A stretch of 64,000 nt of DNA from Pempheris klunzingeri (taxonomy: Eukaryota > Chordata > Actinopteri > Acropomatiformes > Pempheridae), in assembly GCF_042242105.1 (NCBI RefSeq), contig NC_092013.1, forward strand, positions 5,715,730-5,779,729. Reading direction: 5' to 3'. Made by a program: the position numbers and the translations under genes. Each line of letters opens with the position of its first letter. Within the stretch, counting starts at the first letter, position 1. Of this stretch, positions 1 to 13,126 are shown piece by piece. Below the pieces are notes generated by a model. That model was not told the origin of the DNA, ran no database searches, and saw only the letters and a list, made by a program, of their open reading frames with translations.

Positions 1-795
1 GACACAGAGGAAAACATGCTGAAAAGTTTGTCACCACAGCTTCGAAGTGAACAGAACAGAGCAGGAGATGAGGTAAAGAACATATCTGCTAGTAACTTCA
101 AGTACTGCTGCACAGTATCCACAAGCACATCCATCACACTGCAGTCAGAGGGGGTTGATTCAAGCGCTACATTCCAGGGTGTGACTGCTGTTTGACAACA
201 GAGAACAAAGAAACCGAGTATTATTGTTGCCTGTGGTCGCCTTAGCAACGGACAACACGTGACAACGAACGCAGGGTTTGACAAGCTGCTCTTCAGCTGA
301 CGTCACGCCGTGTAAAAATGGACGATGAGATCATTCAAATCAGTCCTCAAAGAGACCCAACTAGGACGGACTTCTTTTCCACCCTCACACAAACATGGCA
401 GCAAATCTGTGCCGCGCTGCACTTTCTGACGCAGCGTCAGTGGTGCTCGTCTCAGATTTCCTCTTGATTATAGTTGAGTCTCTTTAGCAGATGCATCAAA
501 CTGTGGCCACAAAATGTAAATTACATTATTTCATGTGCACGAGAGGATTTTACTCCAGAAAAGAAATTATAATGACAGAATGAAGTGACTGTGTGGTTTC
601 ATGTATCATCTCTTATAAAAAGGTGTTAAGTGTTTGTTTCTCACGCTATGATAAAAAAGCATACAAATGTAGTTACTTTTCCTACTGTGAGTGTCCTTAA
701 TTTAAAATATTATCTGATTCCTACTTTTATATTGTCTAAGTCTGAGAAGAGAAAGCTCCCGGACGCGGTCCCTTTACTTGAAAAAAACTTTATTG

Positions 796-860
796 AAAAT
801 ACAACATTTCAGTTCCCAGACCTTCATCGGGTAAAAAAAAGACAGAAAATGTTGTATTTT
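796..860. repeat. Perfect 14-bp inverted repeat (hairpin)
   Basis: AAAATACAACATTT at 796-809 is the exact reverse complement of the segment at 847-860, with a 37-base loop between. Together with the next hairpin at 871-908 it makes a compact fold-back region, possibly a remnant of a small nonautonomous transposon. Confidence 0.6.
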
Positions 861-870
861 AGTATTTAGT

Positions 871-908
871 ATTGTATTATTAGTACAATACAGTACAAAT
901 AATACAAT
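871..908. repeat. 16-bp inverted repeat with 6-base loop
   Basis: 871-886 and 893-908 are reverse complements at 15 of 16 positions. The arms are AT-rich (core ATTGTATTATTAGTAC). The hairpin lies 10 bases after the previous one. Confidence 0.55.
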
Positions 909-1138
909 TTTGGGGTCCAAATGTCACAAATGTTCTATCTCACATTACTTCTCTCCTCGAATTCAATTAGAATCAAATGGAAACAGATGAAGTATCCATA
1001 TCCTCGGTTATATCTCTTATATTCTTTGAGTATAAGCATTAAACCAGGTGAGGTAACCAACCTACTTTGACAGACAGTGGTCAACTTGTAAATTAACATG
1101 TGTAGCTATATGAAACTGTATAAAACTAGTGTACTCAC

Positions 1139-1171
1139 CTCATTCAGGGACCAAGGTCTGTCAAAGCAGTA
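1139..1171 (-). other. Weak candidate 33-base exon
   Basis: On the minus strand a CTTTCAG acceptor is followed by 33 open bases (11 codons, ending in SLNE) and then a strong GTGAGT donor. Phase is 0 on both sides, as for the candidate calpastatin exons at 14.7-20.4 kb. I do not recognise the peptide, and a segment this short can arise by chance. Confidence 0.15.
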
Positions 1172-3138
1172 CTGAAAGTATTGTGACAAAGATATGTACC
1201 AAAAAGTAAACTTGTCAGGGCTCTCCTAAGAACAACCTATGTGAACCATGTTTGTTATGTAGTGTAATTTCTTCTTAGTTAGCAGGCTGAATATATGAAA
1301 TAAGTCTGAAATAAGCCAATACTGACCAATAAACCGAGCTGGACCAAATATCAGTCAGGCTCTAGTACACACGTGTTCCTCAGACTGGAGGGCCTGAACC
1401 TGCATGTTAGGAAGCCCCACAAATTTAGAGTAGAACCACAAAATACCTCAAAGAAGATTTTTACTGGGTTTAAGAAGTATAGACTTTTTTCTCACACTTG
1501 AAAGTTTCTATTCCCAACAAAACACAAAACAAGTAAAAGTAAACTGTCATTATAATACTGCAGGAATCAAGCATTATTGGCACTATCCTGCAGTGAGAAT
1601 AGACTGAATGGGTGTCATTATAAGTCTAAGCAGAAGCAGTAAAGGAGAATTACAATTCTAATCATACTCCTCTCATTTGTACTCTCTGCTACACAGAAGG
1701 AACTGAAGAAGAAGCATCTAGTTTCACAAAAGCACACAGTGCTTTGTAAACTTCTCTTTGGAGGCAGCCGTGCATGCAGTTCAGTATGTCTGAGGCATGC
1801 CGAGGGCTCCAGGTGGAGCCCTGTATGCTGCAGAGCCCAGCCCAGCTCTTTCAGGCAGTGTGAAGAAAGAGCCTCCACCCCACTGGCAGCAGGTCAGAGC
1901 GACTGCAGTCAGTTTCACATCCAGCCCAGTCCATTGTATGCTGCTGTGTCAGACCTAACCAAGCCAGTTAGTGAGCATTACTCAGTCTGTTCATGTTAAC
2001 CAGGCAAGTTTGTGAGACCATTTGTCTGTCAGTCACGGCACTGCAAAACGTATTCTTGACAGATGGCAGCGACAAAAACTCTTCTTCCAATTATCATTAT
2101 CCCATGTCTAAACACCTGTAAGCCTCGGAGTAAGTTAACCTGTCAAGCCAGCTGCGCATCATGTTTTACAGTTACACTGAGCTGGCAGGACGGAGGCTAA
2201 CGCCCGGATGTATGTCTGTGAATGACGACAGCGGGTGAAGGGAAATGAAGATGAACAAGAGGAGCGAAGAGACACAAAGAGAAACAGAGCACGTAGTGAA
2301 TTGCTCCACCATCTGCAATCTGATTTAGAAATGATTGCAGCTCAGTGCTGTCAGTGATTGCCTCACACCCCGGTGTGACATTTAACACAAATACGGTCAC
2401 AACCCAGCTCAGAGTTAGCACATGTGAATCACATACAGGGTTTACTCTTGCTTTGCCTCAACTATAGGCCAGCTTTCAGGCTCAAACCCTCAATAACTAC
2501 TTGGAAAATCTCTCTCTAAGTAAAGATGGATGCTTTTTTGACTTATAATTCACTAATGCATTCAGCTGGAGAAAAAATGTGAAGACCAACGAAATGATGC
2601 AAACATGCCCCATTTCTTATTTCCATTATTCTATTTTGACATACTTCTCTGTTCAAAGGTCATTTTGTTATCAATTGACAGATTTTTAGAAGTACCAAGA
2701 TAACGCTATTTAGCGAGAGAATAAGGAGGAAGTGGCATTACGGAGGATGTGAGGTTACAAGCTGCCAGGGTATCCCCACCCCGCCACAGGGGAAGTCATG
2801 TTGCACCTCTTACTGCAGTAAGCATTAATAGTTGCCAAGTTACCACAAAAAACACTTCAATAACCGAAAAAGGAAGCAGTACTGTATGCTGGGTAGTAAT
2901 GTGCGATGTGTCCGATGTGTTTGGCAGCATGAGCCTGCAGCTGAAATAGAGAGCCACTGAGATATTTTCATGTTGACCAAGTTCTGAATTGTCCCAAAGT
3001 TAAAAAGTCCCACGATTTGACAGCATGTGGTCAAACTAGTCCTGCGGATCATTCAGGTATTGATACTGGGGCAAAACACCTGAATTTCAGTATTAATACC
3101 AAACATTTATTTAGTCAGTACCGTACGTTGACGATATA

Positions 3139-3440
3139 CAGTGGGGCAAAAAAGTATTTAGTCAGCCACCAATTGTGCAAGTTCTCCCACTTAAAAAGAT
3201 GAGAGGCCTGTAATTTTCATCATAGGTACACTTCAACTATGAGAGACAGAATGGGGGGAAAGAATCCAGGAAATCATATTGTAGGATTTTTAATGAATTA
3301 ATTGGTAAATTCCTTGGTAAAATAAGTATTTGGTCACCTACAAACAAGCAAGATTTCTGGCTCTCACAGACCTGTAACTTCTTCTTTAAGAGGCTCCTCT
3401 GTCCTCCACTCGTTACCTGTATTAATGGCACCTGTTTGAA
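3139..3440. repeat. Left terminal inverted repeat of Tc1
   Basis: This is the inverted copy of 4618-4921. The outermost bases CAGTGGGGCAAAAAAG are identical to the other end. Just inside it, at about 3448-3515, lies a diverged direct repeat of the TIR segment at about 3265-3340 (shared core AATAAGTATTTGGTCA). Confidence 0.92.
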
Positions 3441-3532
3441 AAAATTCAGAAAATCACATTGTCTGATTTTTAAAGAATTTATTTGCAAATTATGGTGGAA
3501 AATAAGTATTTGGTCAATAACAAAAGTTCATC

Positions 3533-4555
3533 TCAATACTTTGTTATATACCCTTTGTTGGCAATGACAGAGGTCAAACGTTTTCTGTAAGTCTTCACAA
3601 GGTTTTCACACACTGTTCCTGGTATTTTGGCCCATTCCTCCATGCAGATCTCCTCTGGAGCAGTGATGTTTTGGGGCTGTCGCTGGGCAACACGGACTTT
3701 CAACTCCCTCCAAAGATTTTCTATGGGGTTGAGATCTGGAGACTGGCTAGGCCACTCCAGGACCTTGAAATGCTTCTTACGAAGCCACTCCTTCATTGCC
3801 CGGGCGGTGTGTTTGGGATCATTGTCATGCTGAAAGACCCAGCCACGTTTCATCTTCAATGCCCTTGCTGATGGAAGGAGGTTTTCACTCAAAATCTCAC
3901 GATACATGGCCCCATTCATTCTTTCCTTTACACGGATCAGTCGTCCTGGTCCCTTTGCAGAAAAACAGCCCCAAAGCATGATGTTTCCACCCCCATGCTT
4001 CACAGTAGGTATGGTGTTCTTTGGATGCAACTCAGCATTCTTTCTCCTCCAAGCACAACAAGTTGAGTTTTTACCAAAAAGTTCTATTTTGGTTTCATCT
4101 GACCATATGACATTCTCCCAATCCTCTTCTGGATCATCCAAATGCTCTCTAGCAAACTTCAGACGGGCCTGGACATGTACTGGCTTAAGCAGGGGGACAC
4201 GTCTGGCACTGCAGGATTTGAGTCCCTGGTGGCGTAGTGTGTTACTGATGGCAGCCTTTGTTACTTTGGTCCCAGCTCTCTGCAGGTCATTCACTAGGTC
4301 CCTCCGTGTGGTTCTGGGATTTTTGCTCACCGTTCTTGTGATCATTTTGACCCCACGGGGTGAGATCTTGCGTGGAGCCCCAGATCGAGGGAGATTATCA
4401 GTGGTCTTGTATGTCTTCCATTTTCTAATAATTGCTCCCACAGTTGATTTCTTCACACCAAGCTGCTTACCTATTGCAGATTCAGTCTTCCCAGCCTGGT
4501 GCAGGTCTACAATTTTGTTTCTGGTGTCCTTTGACAGCTCTTTGGTCTTGGCCAT
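3533..4555 (-). CDS. Tc1 transposase, intact, DD34E
   Basis: This encodes a cut-and-paste transposase that binds the terminal repeats and integrates at TA. The 340-residue frame has no stop or frameshift, and its length is typical of Tc1/Sleeping Beauty-type enzymes. Residues about 10-50 form the first helix-turn-helix of the paired-like DNA-binding domain (core [13 protein letters not shown]). RSGAPRK near residue 58 is the usual basic linker, and a second HTH follows to about residue 115. The catalytic triad is complete: D153 in WSDETK, D244 in [10 protein letters not shown] and E279 in NPIENLW, with 34 residues between the second D and the E. The start is the ATG at 4555 ([10 protein letters not shown]), which matches the family's usual N-terminus. 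All visible hallmarks of an active enzyme are present; activity itself is not shown. Confidence 0.97.
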   Translation of the reverse strand: MAKTKELSKDTRNKIVDLHQAGKTESAIGKQLGVKKSTVGAIIRKWKTYKTTDNLPRSGAPRKISPRGVKMITRTVSKNPRTTRRDLVNDLQRAGTKVTKAAISNTLRHQGLKSCSARRVPLLKPVHVQARLKFAREHLDDPEEDWENVIWSDETKIELFGKNSTCCAWRRKNAELHPKNTIPTVKHGGGNIMLWGCFSAKGPGRLIRVKERMNGAMYREILSENLLPSARALKMKRGWVFQHDNDPKHTARAMKEWLRKKHFKVLEWPSQSPDLNPIENLWRELKVRVAQRQPQNITAPEEICMEEWAKIPGTVCENLVKTYRKRLTSVIANKGYITKY

Positions 4556-4617
4556 AGTGGAGTTTGGAGTGTGACTGTTTGAGGTTGTGGACAGGTGTCT
4601 TTTATACTGATAACGAG

Positions 4618-4921
4618 TTCAAACAGGTGCCATTAATACAGGTAACGAGTGGAGGACAGAGGAGCCTCTTAAAGAAGAAGTTACAGCTCTGTGAGAGCCA
4701 GAAATCTTGCTTGTTTGTAGGTGACCAAATGCTTATTTTACCGCGGAATTTACCAATTAATTCATTAAAAATCCTACAATGTGATTTCCTGGATTCTTTC
4801 CCCCCATTCTGTCTCTCATAGTTGAAGTGTACCTATGATGAAAATCACAGGCCTCTCTCATCTTTTTAAGTGGGAGAACTTGCACAATTGGTGGCTGACT
4901 AAATACTTTTTTGCCCCACTG
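4618..4921. repeat. Right terminal inverted repeat of Tc1
   Basis: This is the inverted partner of the left repeat. It lies immediately upstream of the transposase start codon, so the transposase 5' untranslated region and promoter would fall within or next to it. Confidence 0.92.
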
Positions 4922-4923
4922 TA

Positions 4924-7900
4924 AACATATGTTTCTCCGTTAAGCTTCCATTTGTATTAATAGTATGGTACACAATACAAACAATTATACCAGAAGAAGG
5001 TTTATATGGAAATATATTATACATACAAACTTATATTATGTTTCACATATTCATGCATGCAAAAAAAAAAAAAAAATCAGACTCAAGAAATTATGGGGCA
5101 ATATCTGATCAATATTTAAACAGGAAAGTTGCCAAGTTTTAAACTCTGTTGCAACTCAAGTGAGTTTTGATACCCACCCTTAAAACATTGACATAATTCA
5201 GAAAAAGGCTGAGTTGATAGTTTTACTTTCATTTGATTAAAAGGGATTGTGGTCACTGCAGGGTTGACTTTCACCTTCCTCTCTAAAACATGATATCAGA
5301 TGTCTCATCAGAACTAAACAAATCATGTCTCAGTGACCTAATGACACTTAGAGACACACACACAGAGCTCTCAGAGATCACGTCCAAACTATATTTGGAA
5401 CTCCCCATAAATTTGCAATGTGTCAGTTGAAATCAAAGGAAGTTGGCAAAGAGGATTTGGTGACTCATTTGCTGTTTAATCATATGAGAGCAGTTGACAA
5501 ACAAAGCGCACGACCAAAACCATAGAACCATGAGACCTGTGTTCTACTTGTTGATCTTAACACCACTTTTTGCTCCTTTCTACACATTCAATAAGTTACG
5601 TTTACGGACAGTAGGTCAGAATAAATGCACGTAAATTTCTGCGTAAACTAACATCCATGTGCAATTGCATTAGAATCAGTGAGGAGAGGCATTTTGATAT
5701 CATGCTTCAAAACCGTACAGACAAAATACTCAGTGTGACATCAACAACCATTCAAACATTCCTGCCTTCAGGGTCACAGATGTCAGTGAGTGACAGGTTA
5801 GGGCAGCATATATCAAAGGAACAACCCACCCGGATACTTACAAAACCACACTTTCCACAAACAGGCAGCTTATTTCTCTCAAATAGGATGTGCAGTATAA
5901 CAGACAGGAGGGAAACTATAAAACATGACTCCTGTCATCAATACCACATTATAATAAGAATGGTCCATAACACATTAACACAAAGGTCTCTTTACTGGAC
6001 TGTGCTCTAAAGCAAATGGTGTTATCGTGCTGATGATATGTAATATAAATATATAAGACAAATTTGGTACATACTGAAACAGCAAACAAAAGCATCATAC
6101 TGTGAACACGTTTTACTGAAGTACTTATAGACTGAACTCCTGAACTCGCCCCAGAGTTTGAAGTCTAACCTTTATGAGCTCACCTGAGACCCACCTAAAT
6201 GCTTTGCAAGCCTTCTGTCTGCTGCGACTCCAAACCGCAGCATTCCTACATTCCTCGTGCCGCCTGTACAGCAGCTTCTAGGTAACAGGCCGTCCATCCG
6301 CAGACACACTGCACACAACAAGAAGCTTTCAGAGCATGCTTCACACGTTACGCCATCACGAACGCGTTTTCATCCCAGCATGTGCTGCACAGGTGACCTC
6401 AGGGGGAATCAAAAATGGATCCTAGTGGTTTTAGTGTAAACTTGTGCTCTACCCACAAAGCTAAAAGAGTCACATGCGGCTCTGCTTCCATAGTTAGCTG
6501 CTCTCTAGTATCATTTTGCAGAGGTTTTGTTTGTCTGGAAAAGCTGAAACGTGACTCCACATTCTAACAACAACATTTTCATTGGCATTTAGCAACCACA
6601 GCTCCCAGTGGATGTAGGGTGGGTATTAATTGAAATGTTTCAGTGCAAGTGACAATACAACACTTGAGCTGAGGTACACATACCAAAACAAAACTTACTT
6701 TATGTTTGTAACAAAAAAGTGGCTCACGGTTCGATAACCTGCCTACCCGTGAAGCTACGCAACACAGTAGCTGTAGAGTTTTGTTAAAATGAACAGGGGC
6801 TCATATTTTGTTAGTAAGTACATTCACAGACCCCGTCATTCCATTGGCTTTTCACATAACCACATTGGGGAACGAAAGCAAGCCGAGCACAAGCTAGCCC
6901 CACGTGGTTTGGGACGTCGTGTCATGCGACGGTGGCTGACAAAGTAACAGGAACACTTTACAGTCTAATGTATTCTATATGAAAGCCCTGCAGCAAAACC
7001 TGCCTTTAAGTGGCCACTACATTTCTGTTGAGACTGTGACAATTACCTCAACATTGCAGCCATTTTTGCAGACTGTGATGCGACTACTAGATGTTACACC
7101 ACACTGTCAGGTGTTCCTGCTATTCTGTCCAGCCCCTGTACACTGACAAAACAATGTGCAGACGGTAGAAATTTCATACAGCTGTACCTGGTAGAAATTT
7201 TGTCGGGGTAAGGGAAGGGGTCGATAGTTGCCGTGTATCTGTTGTATAAGGAACATATTGAGGCCGTTAAACAGAAATTCACAGCTGACAGACACATAGA
7301 ACGCGTTGTAGAGTGAGACATATAAACACCATGAGAACTTTGAATACAGACACAGACATGCAGTATATTCTCAATCAGTGTCATAATATAAATCAGCAGG
7401 TCAGTTCAGGGCTCACGCAGACCTTCAGTGAAACGTGGTCATGTGTTTCAACTACGACACGGGTGGAAAAAGACGTGACCAACAGCGAGAGGGAAAACTT
7501 TTCTTCACCAAGAGCCAAGAGGCCACACAAGCAACTGGGATCAAATCAGTGTGAGAAATAATGAGACAAAATCCTTCAGACCAAAACTCGTGTCAGTGGA
7601 GGGCACTCAGGACACACACACACACACTGTGTATTTTACAGCCACTGTGGCAGTAACCAGTGAGGACAACACTGACTGACAAAGGTGGGAACAGGACACG
7701 GACATCAACATCATGGTCACTCTAGGAGAGCTGAGCACACTGCCAGCTGAGCGTGGTCAAAATAGACGCGAGACTTTAGAGCGTGGCTAGTGCTGCTAGC
7801 ATGGTGCCATTTGAAACCAAACTGGCATCCATTCAATTTGACACATCATCTCAGGCGGAAGCTGCCAATGTGTTGAAGCTTTCCTGTGCCCCTTTTTCCT

Positions 7901-10887
7901 GTTTTTTTTTTATGGCTGCACATACGTTAAACATCAGACCATCCAGGGCTGCTCTCTGCATCACACACGTCGCTCACAATGTATTTGTCCGTCAGACGTG
8001 AAGAAACAATGCAGTAAATCCAGGCCTTACCCAACAACAGTGATTAAGGCAGTAGCTTGGTGCCTGCAATGAAAACTGATGACTAATGTTGGGCCCCGCC
8101 CGACGAACCACAGACACACATATGGTTGGATACGGCTCCTTAGCTGCCACGGCTACAAAGTGTTACAAGGCAAGAATGTGGGTCAGAGGTGCAACAGTAC
8201 CAAGAAGCTCACTGTTGTCTGTCGTCAGAGTGAAGTTTCAGGGCAGAGCTGCATGAGAATGAATATTACTGCTGTAGGGGAGATTCCAAGAGTGAACCTA
8301 CTGTTATAGGCTGGCACTGTGCTATTAATGCACTTGCATCAAAGAGACAAAGAGAAAAAAAGCATGGCACTTTAGCAGCATTGGTTTTTAATCACACTAA
8401 ACTCTGCTTCATTCCGCACAGTTTGAATATATGTTACTTCTTTCTGTTTGGCTTTGATTCATCAGCCTTTTAAAGCAAACTGACTTTACCTCAAGAGGAG
8501 GGAAGAAAGGGAGAAGCATGAGCGTTGCTCTTGCACTTGTATGCTGATGCACGTTTTAATCAACAATAAGCAGCAAACACTGGTTTACTGATACTGTTAG
8601 ATGAACTTGTTTAAAGCCGCAGTCAGTCAGTCCCTGAATTAATTAAATTAAATCTATTAATAGATTCCGCTGCAGTGGTCCTCAGCACACAAATACAGTT
8701 GGTTGTTTACTGTTTATTTGGATCCCCTGTCGTTGTTACTGTGGAGACAACTGCTCTCAGGGTCCATGAAAGACACAATAACAGCAACACAGTGATATTT
8801 ACTCCTCTGCCAACTTTCCTTAACTTCACAGAGTGAAAAGCAGCAAACTTGATCACCACAGGCTGCTCGCTCGCACAAATACAACATGTTGAGCTGCTGT
8901 TAAACTGCAACACGTCAAAAGCAAGCCTCCAAGTGCCTGATCGTCACCACTGCCCTGCCGCACAGCAGCGGTCAAAGTGATTTGTCAGGTATCAGTCAAA
9001 CAGGAAGCCCTTCCACACACAGACATTTCCAAAAAGAGCGCTCATGAAGGGGAAATACTGTTCAGATACGTACCATAGGTTTGATTGTGAGTGTGTATCC
9101 TCTGTATATGCTGCTGTGTGTACCACCAGAAGCTGGTTAGAGTCCTGCTAGGAACTACACACTGTATGTCACATGCATGCACACCCACACATGTAAACAC
9201 ACATACATACACACACACACACGCCCTGCAGTGAAAAACTCCGCCTCCTGGAAGCGGCGCAACCAGCCTGTGCTGCTCAGGCTCCACCTCCTCAGCCACA
9301 AGGCAGCGGAGCAGGCTCAGTCAGATTGGACAGGCGAGCACACAGACCCACCCACTGCTCGCTGCCTGCCAGGAAAAATAAATAAGTCAGCTTGAGGGAA
9401 ACTTTGAGCTGGGTCAGGGCGGGCTTTGCGAGGAGGGATGTTGCAGTTTGATAACAGACACGGTGGCCCACATCGAGATACTCGCAGAAAAGAGTTACTG
9501 TGAAGGCAGGGTTGAGGGAAGGAGCAGTGATGAGGCAGAAATCGGGGGTTTGCTGCAGCATCGCAGTTCAGCACGTCAGTCTGGGTGTGTCGGTTAGACT
9601 CACTGCTTAGGAATCTAGACTCAAACAGCAGAGACGGAGTGTGTGTGGTTGGAAAGAAAAGAGGAGAGAGAGGGAGGGGGATCACATCACATGCAGTCCA
9701 AACCACACCCAAAGACAGCCACAGAAAAGAGAACAGCAAGACTTAAATGCAAGAAAGACACAGTTGAAGTTAGAGACTGTTACAGCGTGACCATCAGCAC
9801 GAGTTCAGACTTGTTCTCTTCTGTTGTTCAAAGTAGCCCTCAAACAAAAGAACAGACAGGAAACACAGCTTCTGGACAGCAGCCAGAGGTTATGTAAGAG
9901 TTTAGAGAAAACATGGCAGTGACCTTTCCCCTGTCAACACTCACACACACACACACACACACTTCACTTTTCACAGCATTGATTAGCTGCTAAAGTTAAT
10001 CCAGAGGCTTTTATCTATCTCTGAGATAAACGCTCCGTAACACAAAACATGTCCTATGTGTTGATTCGGGAGGGTTTTTGGAGATCAGAACCCTCTCGTG
10101 TCGAAAAATAGTCACAGCACGTAGATGGACATGAATGGAGGATTGTACGAGTGTCATCTGAAACTGGCTCACTGCATCTGTCAGCTTTTGCATCACATTG
10201 TTGTTTTATGCCGAATTAACAAAAGACTGGCATGAACTGCACTGTACGTGTGTCACATTTGTCTCGTCTGTGCACTATAACACTGCAGTGCCCACTGAAG
10301 TAGTGCAAAGCAAAGGAACAATATGTTATTTCTGATCAAAATGTAGATTTTAGCCTGACTTTGGCAATAAAGTTCATGCTTTTTAATGCACAGAAACACG
10401 GAGAAGAACTAAATGTTTCAGTGCTGTTCAGTGTTGGCACGATAGTTATTATAATGTTAAAAAATATGTAAACAAACAGAGGGGTTTTCCCATTTATATT
10501 ACCTCACAATGAATTCTAGCTACTCTATAAGAAACACATTTCTTCTTTGAGGCCAGAGCATGAATAGACTTGCTTAAACATCAGCCAGGGCAAGTTGATG
10601 ATTACGTACAGGATGCAGGAAAATCACTTTGAATAAAGACACACAAGGAGTCAGAAATGAGCGTGTTTGCATTGTTTCCTCTGACCTTGTTCTTTTTGTC
10701 TAAAAATATCTTTAAAGAGACGACTAGGCATACCACAAATCTCCTCATCTTGTTGCACAATCCCTGCCCTGGTAGAAATATTTGTCTGCTTTGGGACCTT
10801 TCAAAATAAATCTTCTCTACCAGCTTTGCCCCGACTGACACAGCAGAGCCTGCCCTCTGCTTTTGTATCTTTGAGTCTGTAAGTGTT

Positions 10888-10925
<38 letters not shown>

Positions 10926-13083
10926 TGTGTGTGGGAAAGAGCTGGTATGTTTCTGTAAGAAAGCTTGCATGCTTGCACTGGATACAAGCGCCTTACTTGG
11001 TGACCCATGGTAACTGACAACCAGTGAGCTGAAGCAGACCTGCCCATCCTGAGGGACTGACCTATCAGAGCCGTGAAGCCGAAATCTTCTAGTCTGAGCT
11101 TTGGATTCTGTTTGTAGGAGCACAAAGGAAAACACTGAGCAGGATGCTGATAGTTAACATGTTTCTGTGGGAAATCGCGGGACTGATTGTTTACTTTAGC
11201 AGATCACAGTGAAAACCATATTAAACTGAAGATTTTCTGGTAGACCTTAGATAGACAGAGGCATGTTTTGCCAAAAAGTTGTTCAGGTTATAAAAGAGTG
11301 AGTGAATCCGAGTCTGAATATGAATAGCAGCTGCCAGGAGGAGTCTATGTACTCTGAAATGAAAATCCTGTTGTCAGTGTGTATGCTGACTGTGCAGAAA
11401 CAATCTGGAATAATGTAGAGGAGAGGAGCAAACTGGACAGCTTCACAAACCAGGTTAATATTCAGATTCAGATCGGTGACGTCGCTTACAATTAAGTTAC
11501 TGCCTGTATTGGGGTCACTGACCCCAATAAACCCAGAGAGAATCATCACTAATTTCACAGAGCAGCAGGCAGCTGTTTTCACTTTGAGAAAGTAACTATA
11601 GGAAGATCAGGAAGCGCCATTCAACCTTTACTTAATTCTTGCAGAATCATTGAGGGCGTGCCCTCATTTGCAATGATGTCGAGAGTAGCATCGATCAATC
11701 AATCCTTGTTAGGCAATGCCAATTGATAACAAATGTTATCTCAAGATACTTTCTATAAAAGGAGCAGGTCAAGACCAAACTCCTTACTTCACTTCACCAC
11801 TGCACATAGATCAGCTTGTTGAGACTTGATAAAGGTGCCACATCATTTTCTGGTATTTGTATTCTAATGGTAAACACTGTATCTTGCAAGCTTGAGCCAT
11901 TACTGACTTGCGTTGCGTTCAAATTCAGACGAGATGCTTGGAAATCTGAGACATGAGATTTGGCAGGTGAACAGCACTGCCTGTATTCACTCAACTAGAA
12001 TCAAAATCAAATGCGGAGAGCAAACACGGCCATAACAAGAGGCATAATTTAAAACTGACAGCTCCATTCACCAAAAATCACTGTCTTTCTTTTTAATCAT
12101 GAATTACCACTGCAGATTGTAGTGCATCAATATTCTAAACAAGAGTAACAAAGATGGAAAAAAAGTCAAAAGGTTTGAAACAGTGTGCACCCATACAGCC
12201 CCCTCCATTCACTGTGCCTATAGATGTGCATTGGTCGGCTGCATGTCCGCTTGGCATGTCTAAATTAAGCGCTGCACTTTACCCCCGGCTTTGTTGACCC
12301 ACAGTTCGTCCCACACCAGAAACACACACACACACAAGAACACCAGGACCTTCCTCTACTTACCTACAGTATCTGCTGTCTGTAAATGTTACACATGGCT
12401 TGTGTTGTGCATCTGCAGAGTACATAAGCTTCACATTACAGGGTAGGACAGAGTAAATCTTTGGAGCACAGAAGCCACCATAAAATCCAGATATAGTCAG
12501 GCCATTTTGATAATTAGCTCATAATAATCACAAGCTTGCTAACACGTCATCATCAGCTTTAGCTGGCAACTTTCACATGTTTATGTGAAGCAATACCAGG
12601 AATCTTGAGCATTATATATCACATTACAATTTCCAGTAAGCAATCGGGCTGTTGGGTCTTCATTACCAAACCTTACTTGACTGGATAAACATCATGTGGC
12701 CACAAGCATCAGCTTTTCCTCAAGCACAGCAGATGTAAACAGACAGCCGAACAAAAGTTCAGACAGAGTTTGGTGCTGAACAACAACGGCTCACTGAAGC
12801 ACATTCTCAGGTAAACCCTGAGGCCTGGAAACTCTCCCGGAGTTGCTTTTTTACATAACTGTTGAGATGAGCAGCGTTTGGATCAGCAGTCAACTTGAGC
12901 TAAACTGACAGGGAGGTGAGAAATCTGACAGGCCCAGATGAACGCTGGGAAATAACACACGTGCAACCGACGGGATAGACACAAATATTTGATAAAGACA
13001 TCTAAGAGGAAATGGGAGGATGATATTTAGCTGCACAGTGCGTTTAGGCTCACAGGTGCACAGCGTGTTCTCTCCGCCACATA

Positions 13084-13126
<43 letters not shown>

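Larger units (their letters stand above)
1..3136. other. Left flank, no recognisable gene
   Basis: No open frame here has recognisable similarity and none is longer than about 90 codons. The DNA is AT-rich with short inverted repeats near 800-910. If the minus-strand exons at 14.7-20.4 kb belong to calpastatin, this stretch would be intron or more distal gene sequence, but I could not identify a calpastatin inhibitory-domain exon. A 33-base open segment with good splice signals on the minus strand (1139-1171) is listed separately as a weak candidate. Confidence 0.5.
3139..4921 (-). mobile_element. Complete Tc1/mariner transposon
   Basis: The element begins and ends with the same CAGTGGGGCAAAAAAG terminus in inverted orientation, and both ends are flanked by a TA dinucleotide (3137-3138 and 4922-4923), the usual Tc1 target duplication. 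It is 1783 bp long, with terminal inverted repeats of about 300 bp that enclose one uninterrupted transposase gene on the minus strand. By eye the two repeats differ at about six bases plus one 2-base indel over some 302 bases (about 98% identical). That indicates a young insertion. The TIR and transposase style is the one common in teleost Tc1 families. Confidence 0.97.

Noticed and set aside
3906..4574. 222-codon open frame on the plus strand
   Set aside because: It is antisense to the Tc1 transposase and arises from that gene's codon structure.
8031..8063. 33-base minus-strand segment between a good acceptor (TTTTCATTGCAG) and GTAAGG
   Set aside because: The peptide (Cys/Trp-rich) is not credible for calpastatin and nothing else supports it; probably chance splice-like signals.
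9292..9739. Overlapping minus-strand frames with a TTATTTATTTTTCCTGGCAG acceptor-like site
   Set aside because: Frames close quickly after the acceptor and no peptide is recognisable. It could be a noncoding first exon but evidence is insufficient.
12361..12410. Minus-strand segment ending in the strong donor GTAAGTAG
   Set aside because: Two of three frames contain stops and the third gives no recognisable peptide.
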